From Zarea fungicola (taxonomy: Eukaryota > Ascomycota > Sordariomycetes > Hypocreales > Cordycipitaceae), in NCBI GenBank assembly GCA_900169235.1, contig FWCC01000186.1, positions 1-45,561 of the forward strand: a stretch of 45,561 nucleotides of DNA, read 5' to 3'. The stretch's first letter is position 1. Each line of letters starts with the position of its first letter. The notes beneath the pieces were generated by a model. It made no database searches, was not told where the DNA came from, and was given only the letters and a program-made list of their open reading frames with translations. A program made the position numbers and the translations under genes. Positions 11,300 through 21,196 of the stretch are shown here, piece by piece.

Positions 11300-12294
11300 G
11301 ATGGCGAGTTTTGTTTGATAATCGGGTTCGGGTTTATTAAAAAGAACGGCTCGGTCGGGGAACAAAAGTAAAAAAAAGTACAGCGCGGCGAAAGTTGAAA
11401 ACGTTCACGCACGCCGCACTCGTTTACTTGGTGGGCTTGTCTAGAGAGCGACGAAAAGAGCGGACAGAGGGTGGGAGATGTAAAAGAGTGAATGACGCAC
11501 AACAAGGATTGACTTGGGGGCCCGGGCGAGAAGAATACCTTCCAAAGATGATAGACTTGACGAGATTATTTGCGGCCCATGGATTGGTTGTGGGTGAGGA
11601 GGAAGGAGGAGGAGGCTGGCCGTTGAAGAGCGGCGGCGTGCACTTTTATGAGCCACACGCTTGAGCGCCACAGTCTGCCACGCCGCCACAGCTGGTAGAC
11701 TGGCACTGGCAACTGCTTAGCCACATCAAGCAACAATGGTGGTGGAGATCTAGGGGGCCGTCCCTGGTTTTAGTGGCTACTGGCGCTGGAGCGGCCCGCT
11801 ACAGGCGACTCCATTCTGCCTTGGGCCCTGAAAAGCGCTGAGATGGGCCACGTCTGGGGTAAACTCCACTGTAATTGGGCCCAATCGGGCACGCATGTCA
11901 CTGCATTTGTGTGTGCTAGGCAGACAATGATGCGTTGGCATTGCAACGTCCAATGAGCTCAATAGTTTTTATTGATATTTTGCCATCGCCTTAACCTCTT
12001 GTTGACACTGACGCGACATGAGTCTTATCCCGACACGTGATGCGGCGCAGGTGATGACACCACTGTGCATTTACACTGTGCGTATAACAGCGTTACTGTA
12101 CGCCGCCAATACACATGCGACAAAGCAACAATACGTTGTTGCTGATACGGGCGTCCTCCCCAATCAAGACTTTCAGGCTAAACGGCTATTGTGATTGCAA
12201 GTATACATAGCGAAAAAGTCAGCCAGTGACAACTCAAAATTCACTGCCAACACAGATAGAAGAACGGCAGAAGTGATACTCAAAGTCGTCGCCA
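11300..12294. other. Intergenic region between BTB and terpene cyclase genes
   Basis: Contains the BTB 5' leader and promoter on the left and the 3' flank of the cyclase on the right. No gene, repeat or RNA could be supported. Confidence 0.4.
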
Positions 12295-13281
12295 CTAGCC
12301 CAATACAAGCATCTTTCGCATGTCCTCAATTTGCTGAATATCAAAGTCCGACAGCCGATACCGTGTCGCACTAAAGTGGTACATAATATACCCATTCACA
12401 ATGTATTCAATGCACTGCTGTATATTGGCGTCGTTGGTGTCCCTCGCAGCGTTCCTCAAGTCCATGACACATTTTACCAAGATACGTCGTGTTTCCTCGA
12501 GCGCCTGCATTGGGGTGATGTTTCTGGTTGCTGCGTAATTGCACATGTAGTTTTGACCTTCATTCGAAACGATTGATTCCTTGTAAAACGACAAAAAGTC
12601 ATTGTTCAAATCAAAGTACCGAATGAGCCCTGGAATTAAAGGAAGAATCCGGGGCAGTGACTTTTCAGGAAATAGCTCCAACGGGAAAGCAAAGAGTGCA
12701 TATGCTTCAGCTACTCCCGTTTTAATCCGCAAGTAATATGGAAACTCGGGAGTATGGGGTGTAGGCGACAGCTTTGCATCATATTCCATCTCAATGATGC
12801 AGCCATTGATAAACTCCCAGAGCGCAGTTGTGATCAAATCACTGATGAAGGATCCATATACCCGCCTTTGAAGTTCTATGTAAGGGACAATCGCTCTAAG
12901 CAGGGCGCTAGGCTGCTTCTCTCCGCGCAAGAGTCTTGTGTGGAATGCCTTCAAATCAGCAAGGTTCTTCTTCGACATGTCATCCACCGCGATTGCCAGA
13001 TACGTGAATATAGCAATTACGACTCTAACCTCGATTGAAGTCAACGGATAAGTGCAGGCCGCTATACACGCGCTCCATTTTACAATGGGCATGGTGTGCC
13101 GGATTTCATCTGTAGGAAATTGCTGCGCATGTAGAAAAACTAAAAGGCCTTGTTCAATGCGTTCATCGTATTCAAGAGGGAAAATTTGGAAGGAAATATC
13201 CCCAAGGTAGCCCTGAAGTGCCTGCCGAAAAAGTTCGGTTACTGATTCGGCCTCCAGCCGAGATGTATTGTGGTGAGACAT
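12295..13281 (-). CDS. TRI5-like (trichodiene synthase family) sesquiterpene cyclase
   Basis: A single exon of 328 residues. I chose the ATG at 13281 (MSHHNTSRL); the frame stays open upstream to 13695 only because it passes through a 24-bp tandem repeat whose unit length is a multiple of three. The protein matches the trichodiene synthase (TRI5, PF06330) family along its length. An aspartate motif VDDMSKKN has D100 and D101. The NSE metal-binding motif is NDFLSFYKE (N227, S231, E235). R307-Y308 lies in ATRYRLSDF, near the family's C-terminal RY pair. The segment NGCIIEMEY also matches. These enzymes cyclise farnesyl diphosphate using Mg2+ in the cytosol. The product cannot be predicted; trichodiene and longiborneol synthases belong here. 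It is shorter than TRI5 (about 375-385 aa), mostly at the ends. The divergent P450 neighbour suggests the hydrocarbon is oxidised. Confidence 0.85.
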   Translation of the reverse strand: MSHHNTSRLEAESVTELFRQALQGYLGDISFQIFPLEYDERIEQGLLVFLHAQQFPTDEIRHTMPIVKWSACIAACTYPLTSIEVRVVIAIFTYLAIAVDDMSKKNLADLKAFHTRLLRGEKQPSALLRAIVPYIELQRRVYGSFISDLITTALWEFINGCIIEMEYDAKLSPTPHTPEFPYYLRIKTGVAEAYALFAFPLELFPEKSLPRILPLIPGLIRYFDLNNDFLSFYKESIVSNEGQNYMCNYAATRNITPMQALEETRRILVKCVMDLRNAARDTNDANIQQCIEYIVNGYIMYHFSATRYRLSDFDIQQIEDMRKMLVLG

Positions 13282-13440
13282 GAAAAGGGTATGCTGGAAG
13301 GCTGATGTTAGATCGGGATAGGAAATGACGTTGTATTCAGCGTGGCAACATACAGATAATTCTTGCAAATGGCCCCCAGTATTCTTGCTAGTTTCTTTTA
13401 CATTGACGTTTTTTTTCTGAAATGGATGGGTTGTTACAGT

Positions 13441-13616
13441 TATATTTATAGCTATATTGATGGTCATATTTATAGCTCTACTAATAGCTATATTTATAGC
13501 TCTATGACTATCTATGTTTATAGCTCTATGAAACTGTATGTTTATAGCTCTATGAATAACTATGTTTATAACTCTATGAATAACTATGTTTATAGCTCTA
13601 TGAATAGCTATGTTTA
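13441..13616. repeat. 24-bp minisatellite, about seven copies
   Basis: Seven consecutive 24-bp units plus a partial eighth. The consensus starts TATGTTTATAGCTCTATGAA followed by four more variable bases. Units nearest the P450 are most alike; those nearest the cyclase are more diverged. Because 24 is a multiple of three, the minus frame stays open and would read as repeats of the type INIVIHRA. Confidence 0.9.
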
Positions 13617-13865
13617 TGGCCAAGTTTATTACTACACTTGCGCAAGCCACATTCATTTTGCCCGGCGAACAATATACTTTGATGAAAGATCTCAATTATG
13701 GAGACGACCAGGTCTGTTGTCGCTCTGGTGGGGGTGATGACATCGGTGATTTTAGTACCCTCCACTAAGTACATCGCCACTAGGATAATGAAACGTGCTG
13801 CTCACCTTGCTAGAAACTATTATAAACTATTAATTTTTGCATCATCCAATGTATTGTACTAAGAA

Positions 13866-13873
13866 TATATATA
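13866..13873 (+). promoter_or_regulatory. Putative TATA box of the P450 gene
   Basis: TATATATA, 83 bp before the ATG at 13956. Confidence 0.45.
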
Positions 13874-13955
13874 CCAGACTGTTTCGCCAAATCCAGGGGA
13901 GCTGTGGCTTCTCTCACGTCACTTTCCCTACAAAACTAATACACTCCCAGGTACC

Positions 13956-15563
13956 ATGTTGCAACCAAGTTTAACTGCTATTACGATAGTCTTTCTATCG
14001 TTTGTGTATTTTGCAGTCACCTCTCACAGGATCACAAGGAAGCTTCCTCCAAGTATTAAGCCGATACCTCTCCTTGGCAACGTTCTAGATCTTCCCCCAA
14101 AAGGAGTCGCGGAGTTTCGCCACTGGCTTAGGCACAAGGATGTTTGCGGACCGATAAGCTCTCTCAAGCTCCTTCACATAGTCGTCATCCTCTTGCACGA
14201 TAGAGAGGCAGTGCAGGAGATTTTAGCCAGACAGTCTGCGAAGAGCGCCGACCGCCCCACGTCTCAGTTTGCCTCAGTCTTTCGCGGCTTTGGAAAACTC
14301 TACTTTCAGCAAAAGTTTACTGAACAGGTCCGCCGCCAGAAAAAATTGGTGCATCAGCAGCTTGGATCAAGAAATGCATTGGCAAAGTTCGACCAGCTTC
14401 GTAATTCCGAAGGACGCCGTTTCTTACACAGCTTATTAGAAACACCAGAGCTGCTGTTTTCACTTCTGAGATTGTGAGTACATGCTATCAAATATGCCAT
14501 TTACCTATTTATAGAGTATTAGGGCCTCTAACCGTATAATCGTAGCAAATCCGCAAAGGTTGTTCTATCAATAACGTATGGCTATTTCCCTGAAGGCGGC
14601 TTGGAAGATCGCCTGATTGAGCTCAATGAGGAAACTTTGCAAAATATAACGTCGGCAAATGTTATTGGCAGGTGGCCAGTAGACATTATACCCCAACTTC
14701 GATTTATACCCGATGGCTGGCCAGGGAGTGGATTCAAAAAGACGGCGCACCAGTTCAACAGACAGCTTCAAGCCACAGTTGAGACCCCATTCGAGTTTGT
14801 CCAAAAGCAGATGGCTGCCGGGAACTACACCCCTTCCTTCGTTTCTGAACTAATCAAACAAAAAGAGGCGCAAAATCGCAAGACAAACATCTCAGAAGAT
14901 GACATCAAGTGGACAGCTGCCATGATGTATCTGGGAGCCGTTGATACAACAACATTAACCCTAAAAGGCTTCTTCTTAGCCATGACGCTCTTTCCTCAGG
15001 TCCAGACCCAGGCCCAGGCGGAGATTGATGCGCTCTGCCGTGACCGGATTCCATCATCGGTGGATCGAGACAATCTACCGTACATCAATGCTTTGGTAAC
15101 CGAGATATATCGCTGGTGGCCGCTAGTTCCAATGGGTTTCCCGCATACCTTGACTGACACGATTGAATACAATGGCTACACGCTCCCCAAAGGAGCCATA
15201 GTAATGGCCAACGTATGGTGGCTCACACATGACCCTGTTTTTCATGCAGACCCTGACCGATTTGACCCGTCGCGATTTTTAGAGCCGAGGATTGAGCCCG
15301 ACCCTCGAGGAGTTACGTTTGGCTTTGGGCGCAGAACTTGCTCGGGCCAGAATTTTGCCGACGAGGAGCTCTTCTTGGCTGTTGCACAAACGTTGTCTGT
15401 TTTCAACATTGATTCTGGAACGGACCTCAGCGAGAGTGATGTCAAAGCTATACTTGAACCAAAGCCTGGGATAGTCAATCATGTGCCTGATTTTCCCTGC
15501 CGTGTTACGGTGCGAGGCCCGAAACATGAAGCGTTAATCAGGCAAGTTACTCAGATGGAGTAG
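13956..15563 (+). CDS. Cytochrome P450 monooxygenase
   Basis: Two exons, 13956-14473 and 14546-15563, give 511 residues, a normal microsomal P450 length. The intron (14474-14545) has a GTGAGT donor and a CGTAG acceptor, and the spliced frame is exact. An N-terminal membrane anchor spans about residues 5-23 and is followed by the proline hinge KLPPSIKPIPLLGN. The I-helix oxygen-binding motif is GAVDTTT. The K-helix ExxR motif is TEIYRWW. The haem-binding loop is FGFGRRTCSGQNFA with the Cys thiolate ligand. The overall pattern is like the fungal O-methylsterigmatocystin oxidoreductase-type P450s common in secondary metabolism. It acts at the ER with a CPR partner. The head-to-head position with the cyclase suggests that it oxidises the sesquiterpene product; this is inferred. 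Confidence 0.92.
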
Positions 15564-16044
15564 GCCTGCGGCGTTGTCACTTATCCGGCGGAACTCTGTT
15601 ATTTACAGATATTACTGCATGGGAGAGCAAATGGGAGGCTATCGTGTGGTTCATCTTAGAATAATCACCCACATATTTCGCTGGTGGGCAACTGGCGCGA
15701 TAAATTCGTATTGAGAGATGCTGCCTTCCCATCAATTCATTCACTACCCTGCACTGCTCTGCACACGAATGCCTCATGTCGCCAAGCAAGGGCTGGGTCG
15801 ACGACCGCTTGTCATTGCTATTCCGGCGCCAAGACAAGCCACGCAGCTCCTTCGCCTGGGTAGTAGCCCAAGACAGCAACAGGCCGGAGTCGCGTCATGT
15901 AGACCTACTGCAGCTGGTCGTAAATAAACGGCCAGAGCCGTACCTAGGGGATTGAAACTCTCCAAAATTATACATACCTGCCATTCCATTATTTCAGTTA
16001 TGCACCTGAAGGAATGAGGCGTTTTCGGGATTTCAGGCGTCTAC
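15564..16044. other. Intergenic region downstream of the P450
   Basis: About 480 bp. Nothing beyond the P450 3' flank could be recognised. Confidence 0.4.
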
Positions 16045-16275
16045 TTGGTTTCTTTTGCTTTGCTTCTGCACCTCACCACCGGTACTGTCGCAGCCCAATT
16101 GCCACAGTCGCTCGACGCCACTCTCGATGACCGGCTCAGGGGTCTTGAGGCCGGCAAGTTTACAAGTCTGGACCTGACCAAGGCCTATATTGCCCGAATT
16201 CATCAAGTCAACTCTCAGCCACAAGCTGTCAACGGAATAAATTCGGATGCCCTAGCAATCCCCACTGGGATCTGA
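16045..16275 (+). pseudogene. Amidase-signature enzyme, 5' fragment only
   Basis: An open stretch of 76 codons resembles the N-terminus of fungal secreted amidases: a hydrophobic leader (SFALLLHLTTGTVAAQ), then LDATLDDRLRGLEAGKFTSL, DLTKAYIARIHQVN and INSDALAIP. In full-length relatives (about 500-570 aa) this segment precedes the catalytic Lys-Ser-Ser core, which is absent here. The frame ends at a TGA and no similarity resumes in the next kilobase. There is no in-frame ATG: the nearest upstream one (16000) is followed at once by a stop. The fragment is therefore judged a truncated relic of a deletion or partial duplication. Confidence 0.6.
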
Positions 16276-16488
16276 CTAAAAAAGTGCCATTGGTGGATCA
16301 TTTATTGGCCAGGGCATGCAATGCACTTGAATATTGTCTACTGACACCGACATTTCTTGGTCTGAGATGATATAACTGCTCTCAATATCTTAGGGGAAAA
16401 TATAGCGAGCTAGTTTTAGTAGCTAAATCCAACTCTATCTAAACCCTAAGAACCTATAGGCCTAATGCATGCAGCTGGCAATCGTTTC

Positions 16489-16905
16489 TCACAGCCTATT
16501 GTCATCATTGTCATCGTCGTCCTCAGCAGTAGAGCTACCCGTTGGCTTAGCCATGCGTCTGCCCATGGTATCAGACTGCTCATCGCCATTGTCCTCCCCA
16601 TTAAAGGCACCCGTAGGCTTAGCCATGCGTCTGTCCATGGTATCAAACTGCTACTCACTGCTCGTCGTCACCGCCACCATCGCTACCATAGCCACCATCG
16701 CTACCATAGCCACCATCGCTACCATAGCCACCATCGCCATACTGACGCTCAACCACGCGCCTGTCCATGGTATTCTTATCGACTGCGCTGGACCGAAGCG
16801 CTTTGCCCCCACCAAATTGGGAGACAGCACTAACACCACCGGCGACGTGGGGCGCGAAGAGGCGAGAGCAGCGGCGGCAATGAGAGTAAAGACTGCAGAT
16901 TTCAT
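16489..16905 (-). pseudogene. Secreted repeat-peptide gene, frame-disrupted or cryptically spliced
   Basis: The ATG at 16905 sits in a good context (CAACAACTATG) with TATAAA about 210 bp upstream. It starts a clear signal peptide, MKSAVFTLIAAAALA. Downstream, in a frame one base away, lies a mature-like stretch with an AVDKNTMDRR motif, Gly/Tyr/Ser/Asp repeats (GGYGSD), then two units sharing DTM-D/G-RRMAKPTG, each with an acidic tail. The RR pairs look like Kex2 sites. A one-base shift near codon 16 and a roughly 10-bp insertion with stops (around 16650) break the frame. An alternative is splicing: a GTGAGT donor at the first stop could pair with a later CAG so that the last RMAKPTG unit is read in frame. 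No homologue is recognised. Whether this is a decayed gene or an intact spliced one is unresolved. Confidence 0.45.
16673..16740. repeat. 18-bp tandem repeat (GCCACCATCGCTACCATA)
   Basis: About 3.8 near-perfect copies. On the minus strand they encode the GGYGSD repeats of the secreted repeat-peptide gene. Confidence 0.85.
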
Positions 16906-17760
16906 AGTTGTTGCTTGTGTGAGCTTGATTATTATGTTAGCAGGGTGTTGAGGGAGTAAAAGTAACTTTTGAGTGATATAGACATGATTTGTGGCGCCGG
17001 TGGGTTGGTAACTTGCAACCTTGAGTGGATTTTAGTGTAGGGTAATTGATGTTGTGATTGATGTTGTGATTAATTTTGAAATTCTTACAATTCACTGGCG
17101 ATAATCGCCCATTTATATGCTTTTATTTTAGAAAATCCCGTGATTGGCAAGCTACCCAAAATCCAGCATGCATTTCCTGGGCAAGACATTAAGCTAGGCC
17201 CAGGACAAAAACTCCCAACAAAATGTATGCCACTCAATCAAACATTCCGTCCTGTGCGGTTAGACGAGGGATGACATGGAAACGAGCTGATCGATTAAGA
17301 CAGAGTTGGAGCGGCACAACGGCAAACCAACCTATACATGTCAAGAAGCATCTGATCACAGACAGGCGCTGTGAACCATTAGTCCGCAGGAAAAGTCCAG
17401 CTGATGCCATATGTGATTAAGACAATGAAACCCAGTTTGATCTAGATTCATTAGCCGATTTTCACCTAGTAGCAACTCATATGTATCGCCATTCACTCCA
17501 CAGCGCTCTTAACGGCTACCAATAGTCATTATATTGCGTTCATGAGACGACTCTCCATATACTACTTTATTGGTATTGCTAAAATATTTTGATCATACTC
17601 TCCTCTATGTAAAGCAGAAGCTCTGTTAAATTGAGTCGTAAGAGAGGTAGGGTGACTTACCAGAGTTGTCTGACTTTGCTGGCCAACGATGCTTAACCGT
17701 TTCTTGGTGCTTGCGACAGCTCTTTGATGTCTGAGTAGAGGACACTGTTTTATCTGCGAC

Positions 17761-17843
17761 ACAACTACAGTCGCCTTGCATATGACGCACTCCCCGTCAC
17801 CATAACGGCCTCCCCAGCTCCCAATGCGAGGGGGCCGGAGCCA
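17761..17843. repeat. Diverged dispersed repeat, copy A
   Basis: Shares ordered blocks with 18027-18137: CTACAGTCGCC, ACGCACTC, CACCAT, then CAATGCGAGGGGGCC at the right end. Copy B has about 30 extra bases in the middle. Confidence 0.55.
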
Positions 17844-18026
17844 GGAGGAGCCCCGCGCCTGGAGCAGAGAAGCTCCAAGGTCAAATGCATCAATGAACCA
17901 GTCAAATTAAACTATCACCTAGAATTCTAGCAAAGATTTTTAGGACACACAATATATCATTAAATTACAACGCATCTCATAGAAAGAAGGACCATTATTG
18001 TTTTATACAATATACTTTATTTATAG

Positions 18027-18137
18027 TATAACCACAGTCGCCTGACAAATAACGCACTCTACCACCATTAATGCCAGCAGATACTTTCCCGCCATCATAA
18101 TACCCTCACTAGCTGTTAATGCGAGGGGGCCAGAGCT
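18027..18137. repeat. Diverged dispersed repeat, copy B
   Basis: Second copy of the element at 17761-17843, in direct orientation: CCACAGTCGCC, AACGCACTCT, CCACCAT and TTAATGCGAGGGGGCC. Several differences are C-to-T or G-to-A, the kind left by repeat-induced point mutation. Confidence 0.55.
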
Positions 18138-19895
18138 CCATAATCATTGGCAAGTCAGTTTAGCTCAGTCACCAAAACAGGACAGACCCCTACTTGTATG
18201 AGACATGCCCTAAGGACTACAGAAAATTAAGTAGATAGAAAGATGGAGACGGAGGTGGGGGGCAAGAGGCAAAGACAACTTGAGACAGAAACGGCCGTAC
18301 TCTCGGCAGTTGGTATCAATGACCTGTGTTGCCCTGGCGTTACTTGCCGGCTGTTCTCAAACGTCTTGAAGGTAAAGTCAAATTTGACTTTATAGGTGCT
18401 GTGGTCACTGTCGACCTGCCAGTGTGCTTCCCTTCGTATCGCAAGTAGGCGCAAAGAGCGCCATTGATAACCAGCATATTTAATATTTTATGGCAGAAAT
18501 ATATTAAAGCGAATAAGTATAAAGATGAACTGAGTACTCTCGTGCCGGATAGATAGATAGAAAGTGCTACTGGTGGGGGCCCGGCCTTACTGGCCGAGGC
18601 TCGCAATTCGGTAGGTTGGGGCTGATGTAATGATGGCTTATCTTGTAAGTCAAGGTATGCTCTACGATTAGGTAGGTTATGTCTCACAGCACGATAACGC
18701 TTGTATGTATCTTTGAGAATACAACTCTCAATGGTGAAACTATTTCTTAGATTGACCAATCGAGATCTAAACTATCTAGACTAGCTATGACCTTGTCATT
18801 CTTAATATGACCCAAGATCCTGGTGACTGGGCATGACATGGCGTTACGCTGGCCCACTGCTGGCTCACTGTGTCCCATGGCGATTCAATCACGCGACCTT
18901 GTGCCTTATTGTGTGCAGCGTAACTAGCACAAGTAGAACAGGCTTCTGGCATGCTACCGTTTCCCATATCAGTCGTCATTACTGGTAAAATGGCCTTGGG
19001 GTTTGCATTCGGGTTTGATTCATAAATCAAGCTACCTTGCTACTTATTTCTTAGCTATTTTAACTATTTCTAGTGCTTTCTATAGACAATACCTGTAGTA
19101 GCCAGCTTTGAGCTGTATACTTGTGGCTTCATCACGCGCCTGCTAAGGTGTCTCTCCTCCATCAATTAGCAGACAAACTTAACAGAGCAGCCTCAAGTGC
19201 CTGGGCAGCTAAATTGAAAAAACGCCGATACGTAGTAGCAGTACAAATAGTCAGGATGTAGCCAGTATGGAGAGGTGGTGGGAACATGGTTGCTGTTTTA
19301 GGGTTGCTTGATCCAACTCCGTTTCAGGCTGGTATCTGTACTGATGGTGATAATTAGACATTGGCTTAACAAAAGATGATCGATTGCCGCTACTGAGAAC
19401 AGAGATAAAGGTTTTAAAGGTATCACAGGGCTGTTGGAAGACGCTACAAGTATTGCTACAGACTCCATCTATTAGTTCTTGAGAGTGCTGAAGCTAGGTT
19501 GAAATTTCGGACTACTGCCTTTAGTAACTAAGAATAAGTACGTCCTTACTTGCTGGCGACATAGACAAATTTTCTCATTGATGCCAAAGAACCAAGAGTA
19601 TAATGAAACAGAGTTCTCCCTCCCAGCATAGGTCTTCTTTTCTCTGAATCGCACACTCTGCTCTCGGCGCCAGAGTCACTTTCGCTTTCAAGGTCGAAAA
19701 GCTCCGAGGGCGCTGTTGTACGCGGCGGTTTGGAGGGCTGAGAGACAGCCTCAAAGTGATCATCGAAGGCATGTGACAGGCGAGCGAGGGTAGTTGAGAG
19801 AAATGAATGGGATCAGAACGACCCCCATTAATACCTAGCAATGGCTGGGTTCTTGCTGGCCAATTACCGGCTGGGATGGAAATAACGTAGCTAGA

Positions 19896-20756
19896 CTAGT
19901 TGGCATATGGCCACAGACTACCGCCATTGTTGGCGTTATCACACTGTCTGTAGTCACTTCCACTGCAGCCACTGTCGCAGCCCAAGTTACCCTGGTTGAT
20001 ACCGTTATTGCCGGCCTGGTTGACATTGGCAAAGGCCCAGTTATGGTTCCAGTAGTAGTCCTCATAAGGATCCATACAGCGGGTATGAGTTTGGTAGTTT
20101 GCCCAGCCATTGTGGTAGCTCATTAGAGGCTGATACCAGATAGAGTGGCAGCCATTCTGCACATTGGCCCCATTGCAGGTGCGAGTCTCGGACAAGGCAA
20201 AAGTTTGTCCCCATGAAAACTCAAAGGTGGCCTCAATGACCTCGTTGAAGGTACCGCTTAGTCCGTAGGTCCATGTCTGGGCGACGGCAAAGCTCGTAGA
20301 GATGGCATCGCTGCAGTTGTCGCAGTAGAAGCAGCTGCCAACTTGCTTCCAGCCCTGAAACCAATATCCCCAGTTCTGGGTGTCATACCATTTCTGGACC
20401 TCATCATAGCACGAGGGCCCTGGAGGCTCACGCTTGGTCTTGGAGCCAATGAATGCCGAAGATCCATTAACCGGGTTGGGTAGGTGCTCAACGCTGGCTA
20501 CGTTGTACTTCTCGCGGATGGCCTTAAGCTGCTCACGAGTGTAAAGGTTCTTCTTGACCTCCACAGTTCCGTTAGGATGAGTGATCTCAGTGATGATGTC
20601 CTGGCTGGGTCGTTTGATGGTAAGGCAGATAGGGTCTTTCGTGCCTTCCTCGCATGAGACGAAGACTGCATTGGCAGGAGGGCCTGATCTGGCAACCAGA
20701 GGGCTGGCAAGGCCAATTCCTAGGAATGACAGCGTGAGAACGCCGTTCAGCAACAT
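19896..20756 (-). CDS. Secreted two-part protein (paralogue of 36001-36894)
   Basis: A single exon of 286 residues. The start is the ATG at 20756; an in-frame TTG lies 18 nt further upstream. A signal peptide (residues 1 to about 18, ending GIGLA) leads into a pro-like region with two Cys and a conserved block, RPSQDIITEITHPNGTVEV and YTREQLKAIR. A KTKRE site fits Kex2-type cleavage. The C-terminal part has ten Cys, is rich in Trp/Tyr/Asn and has alternating polar/hydrophobic stretches (FAVAQTWTYGLSGTFNEV, FEFSWGQTFALSETRTC), ending GGSLWPYAN. The ten C-terminal Cys, the two pro-region Cys and the dibasic site are all conserved in the paralogue. No known family is recognised. The strand pattern could suit a beta-rich lectin- or pore-forming-type fold, but that is speculation. 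A candidate secreted effector. Confidence 0.8.
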   Translation of the reverse strand: MLLNGVLTLSFLGIGLASPLVARSGPPANAVFVSCEEGTKDPICLTIKRPSQDIITEITHPNGTVEVKKNLYTREQLKAIREKYNVASVEHLPNPVNGSSAFIGSKTKREPPGPSCYDEVQKWYDTQNWGYWFQGWKQVGSCFYCDNCSDAISTSFAVAQTWTYGLSGTFNEVIEATFEFSWGQTFALSETRTCNGANVQNGCHSIWYQPLMSYHNGWANYQTHTRCMDPYEDYYWNHNWAFANVNQAGNNGINQGNLGCDSGCSGSDYRQCDNANNGGSLWPYAN

Positions 20757-20876
20757 AATGGAGGTAGAAAGCAAGGTTGACTTGATTTAGTAAAAGGTTT
20801 TAGAGAATGACTGAAGTTGTTTGTGATGAGAGGTTGATTCTTATATTCTCATGTGGGAAACATTCTTGCTTTTATA
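20754..20876 (-). promoter_or_regulatory. Core promoter and leader of the secreted protein at 19.9 kb
   Basis: On the minus strand a TATAAA (20871-20876) lies about 115 bp before the ATG, followed by a CA/CT-rich leader. This supports 20756 as the true start. Confidence 0.5.
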
Positions 20877-20962
20877 CAAGAACTACTACTGCCGTTTCTT
20901 TTAGCGCATAATGGACTGATTGATATCCCACGATCTCGGTGTACAGTAGTGAGAGTCTGAAA

Positions 20963-21196
20963 ATGCAGTGCCGGCTTGCTGTGGGGAAATGGCTGGGCTT
21001 CCAGACCCTTGGAATCCTCGTGATGACTGTTCTACCGCTTGCAGAGGATATTCTATGTCTATGCAACTGTGACGTCTGTAAAGTTATTCTGGATATTGCG
21101 TGGATGCTCATTTACCATCCTCCACTACTGCTGGTCTCCAATTATGGCCCCATCAAATGTACAACGAAGAGAGCGGCAACAGCTCACAAGACGTAG
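20963..21196 (+). CDS. Small hydrophobic protein, possibly Pmp3/UPF0057-like
   Basis: An ATG-started frame of 77 codons. It encodes two hydrophobic stretches, LGILVMTVLPLAEDILCL and VILDIAWMLIYHPPLLLV, with a Cys-Asp pair between them and a basic tail. The layout recalls the Pmp3/UPF0057 family of small two-helix plasma-membrane proteins (about 50-90 aa), but the hallmark Gly and Pro-Gly positions are missing. It sits head-to-head with the secreted protein gene at 20756. It could equally be a chance frame or a decayed copy. Confidence 0.25.
   Translation: MQCRLAVGKWLGFQTLGILVMTVLPLAEDILCLCNCDVCKVILDIAWMLIYHPPLLLVSNYGPIKCTTKRAATAHKT

Larger units (their letters stand above)
13282..13955. promoter_or_regulatory. 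Shared divergent promoter of terpene cyclase and P450
   Basis: This 674-bp interval separates the cyclase start (13281, -) from the P450 start (13956, +). It contains the 24-bp minisatellite 13441-13616 and a TATA-like element on the P450 side. A shared bidirectional promoter is an inference from the arrangement. Confidence 0.55.
16906..19895. other. Gene-free 3-kb stretch with a diverged duplicated element
   Basis: No intact gene is supported. A minus-strand TATAAA (17112-17117) may belong to the gene starting at 16905. Two related segments at 17761-17843 and 18027-18137 are listed separately. Open frames at 18340-18759 and 18785-19030 (both -) lack usable family similarity, and the second has no early ATG; they may be transposon relics. 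Confidence 0.35.

Noticed and set aside
13282..13695. N-terminal extension of the terpene cyclase through INIVIHRA-type repeats
   Set aside because: The open frame results from a 24-bp tandem repeat (multiple of three) in the promoter. The extension has no ATG at its start and no counterpart in the TRI5 family.
16489..16905. Identification as an alpha-factor mating pheromone precursor
   Set aside because: The repeated unit lacks the Trp/Cys/Gly-Gln core of Hypocreales alpha pheromones; only the signal-peptide-plus-dibasic layout is similar.
18785..19030. Minus-strand open frame with ACSTCASYAAHNKAQGR
   Set aside because: No ATG at its start, no splice context and no recognised family; kept only as a possible relic in the intergenic note.
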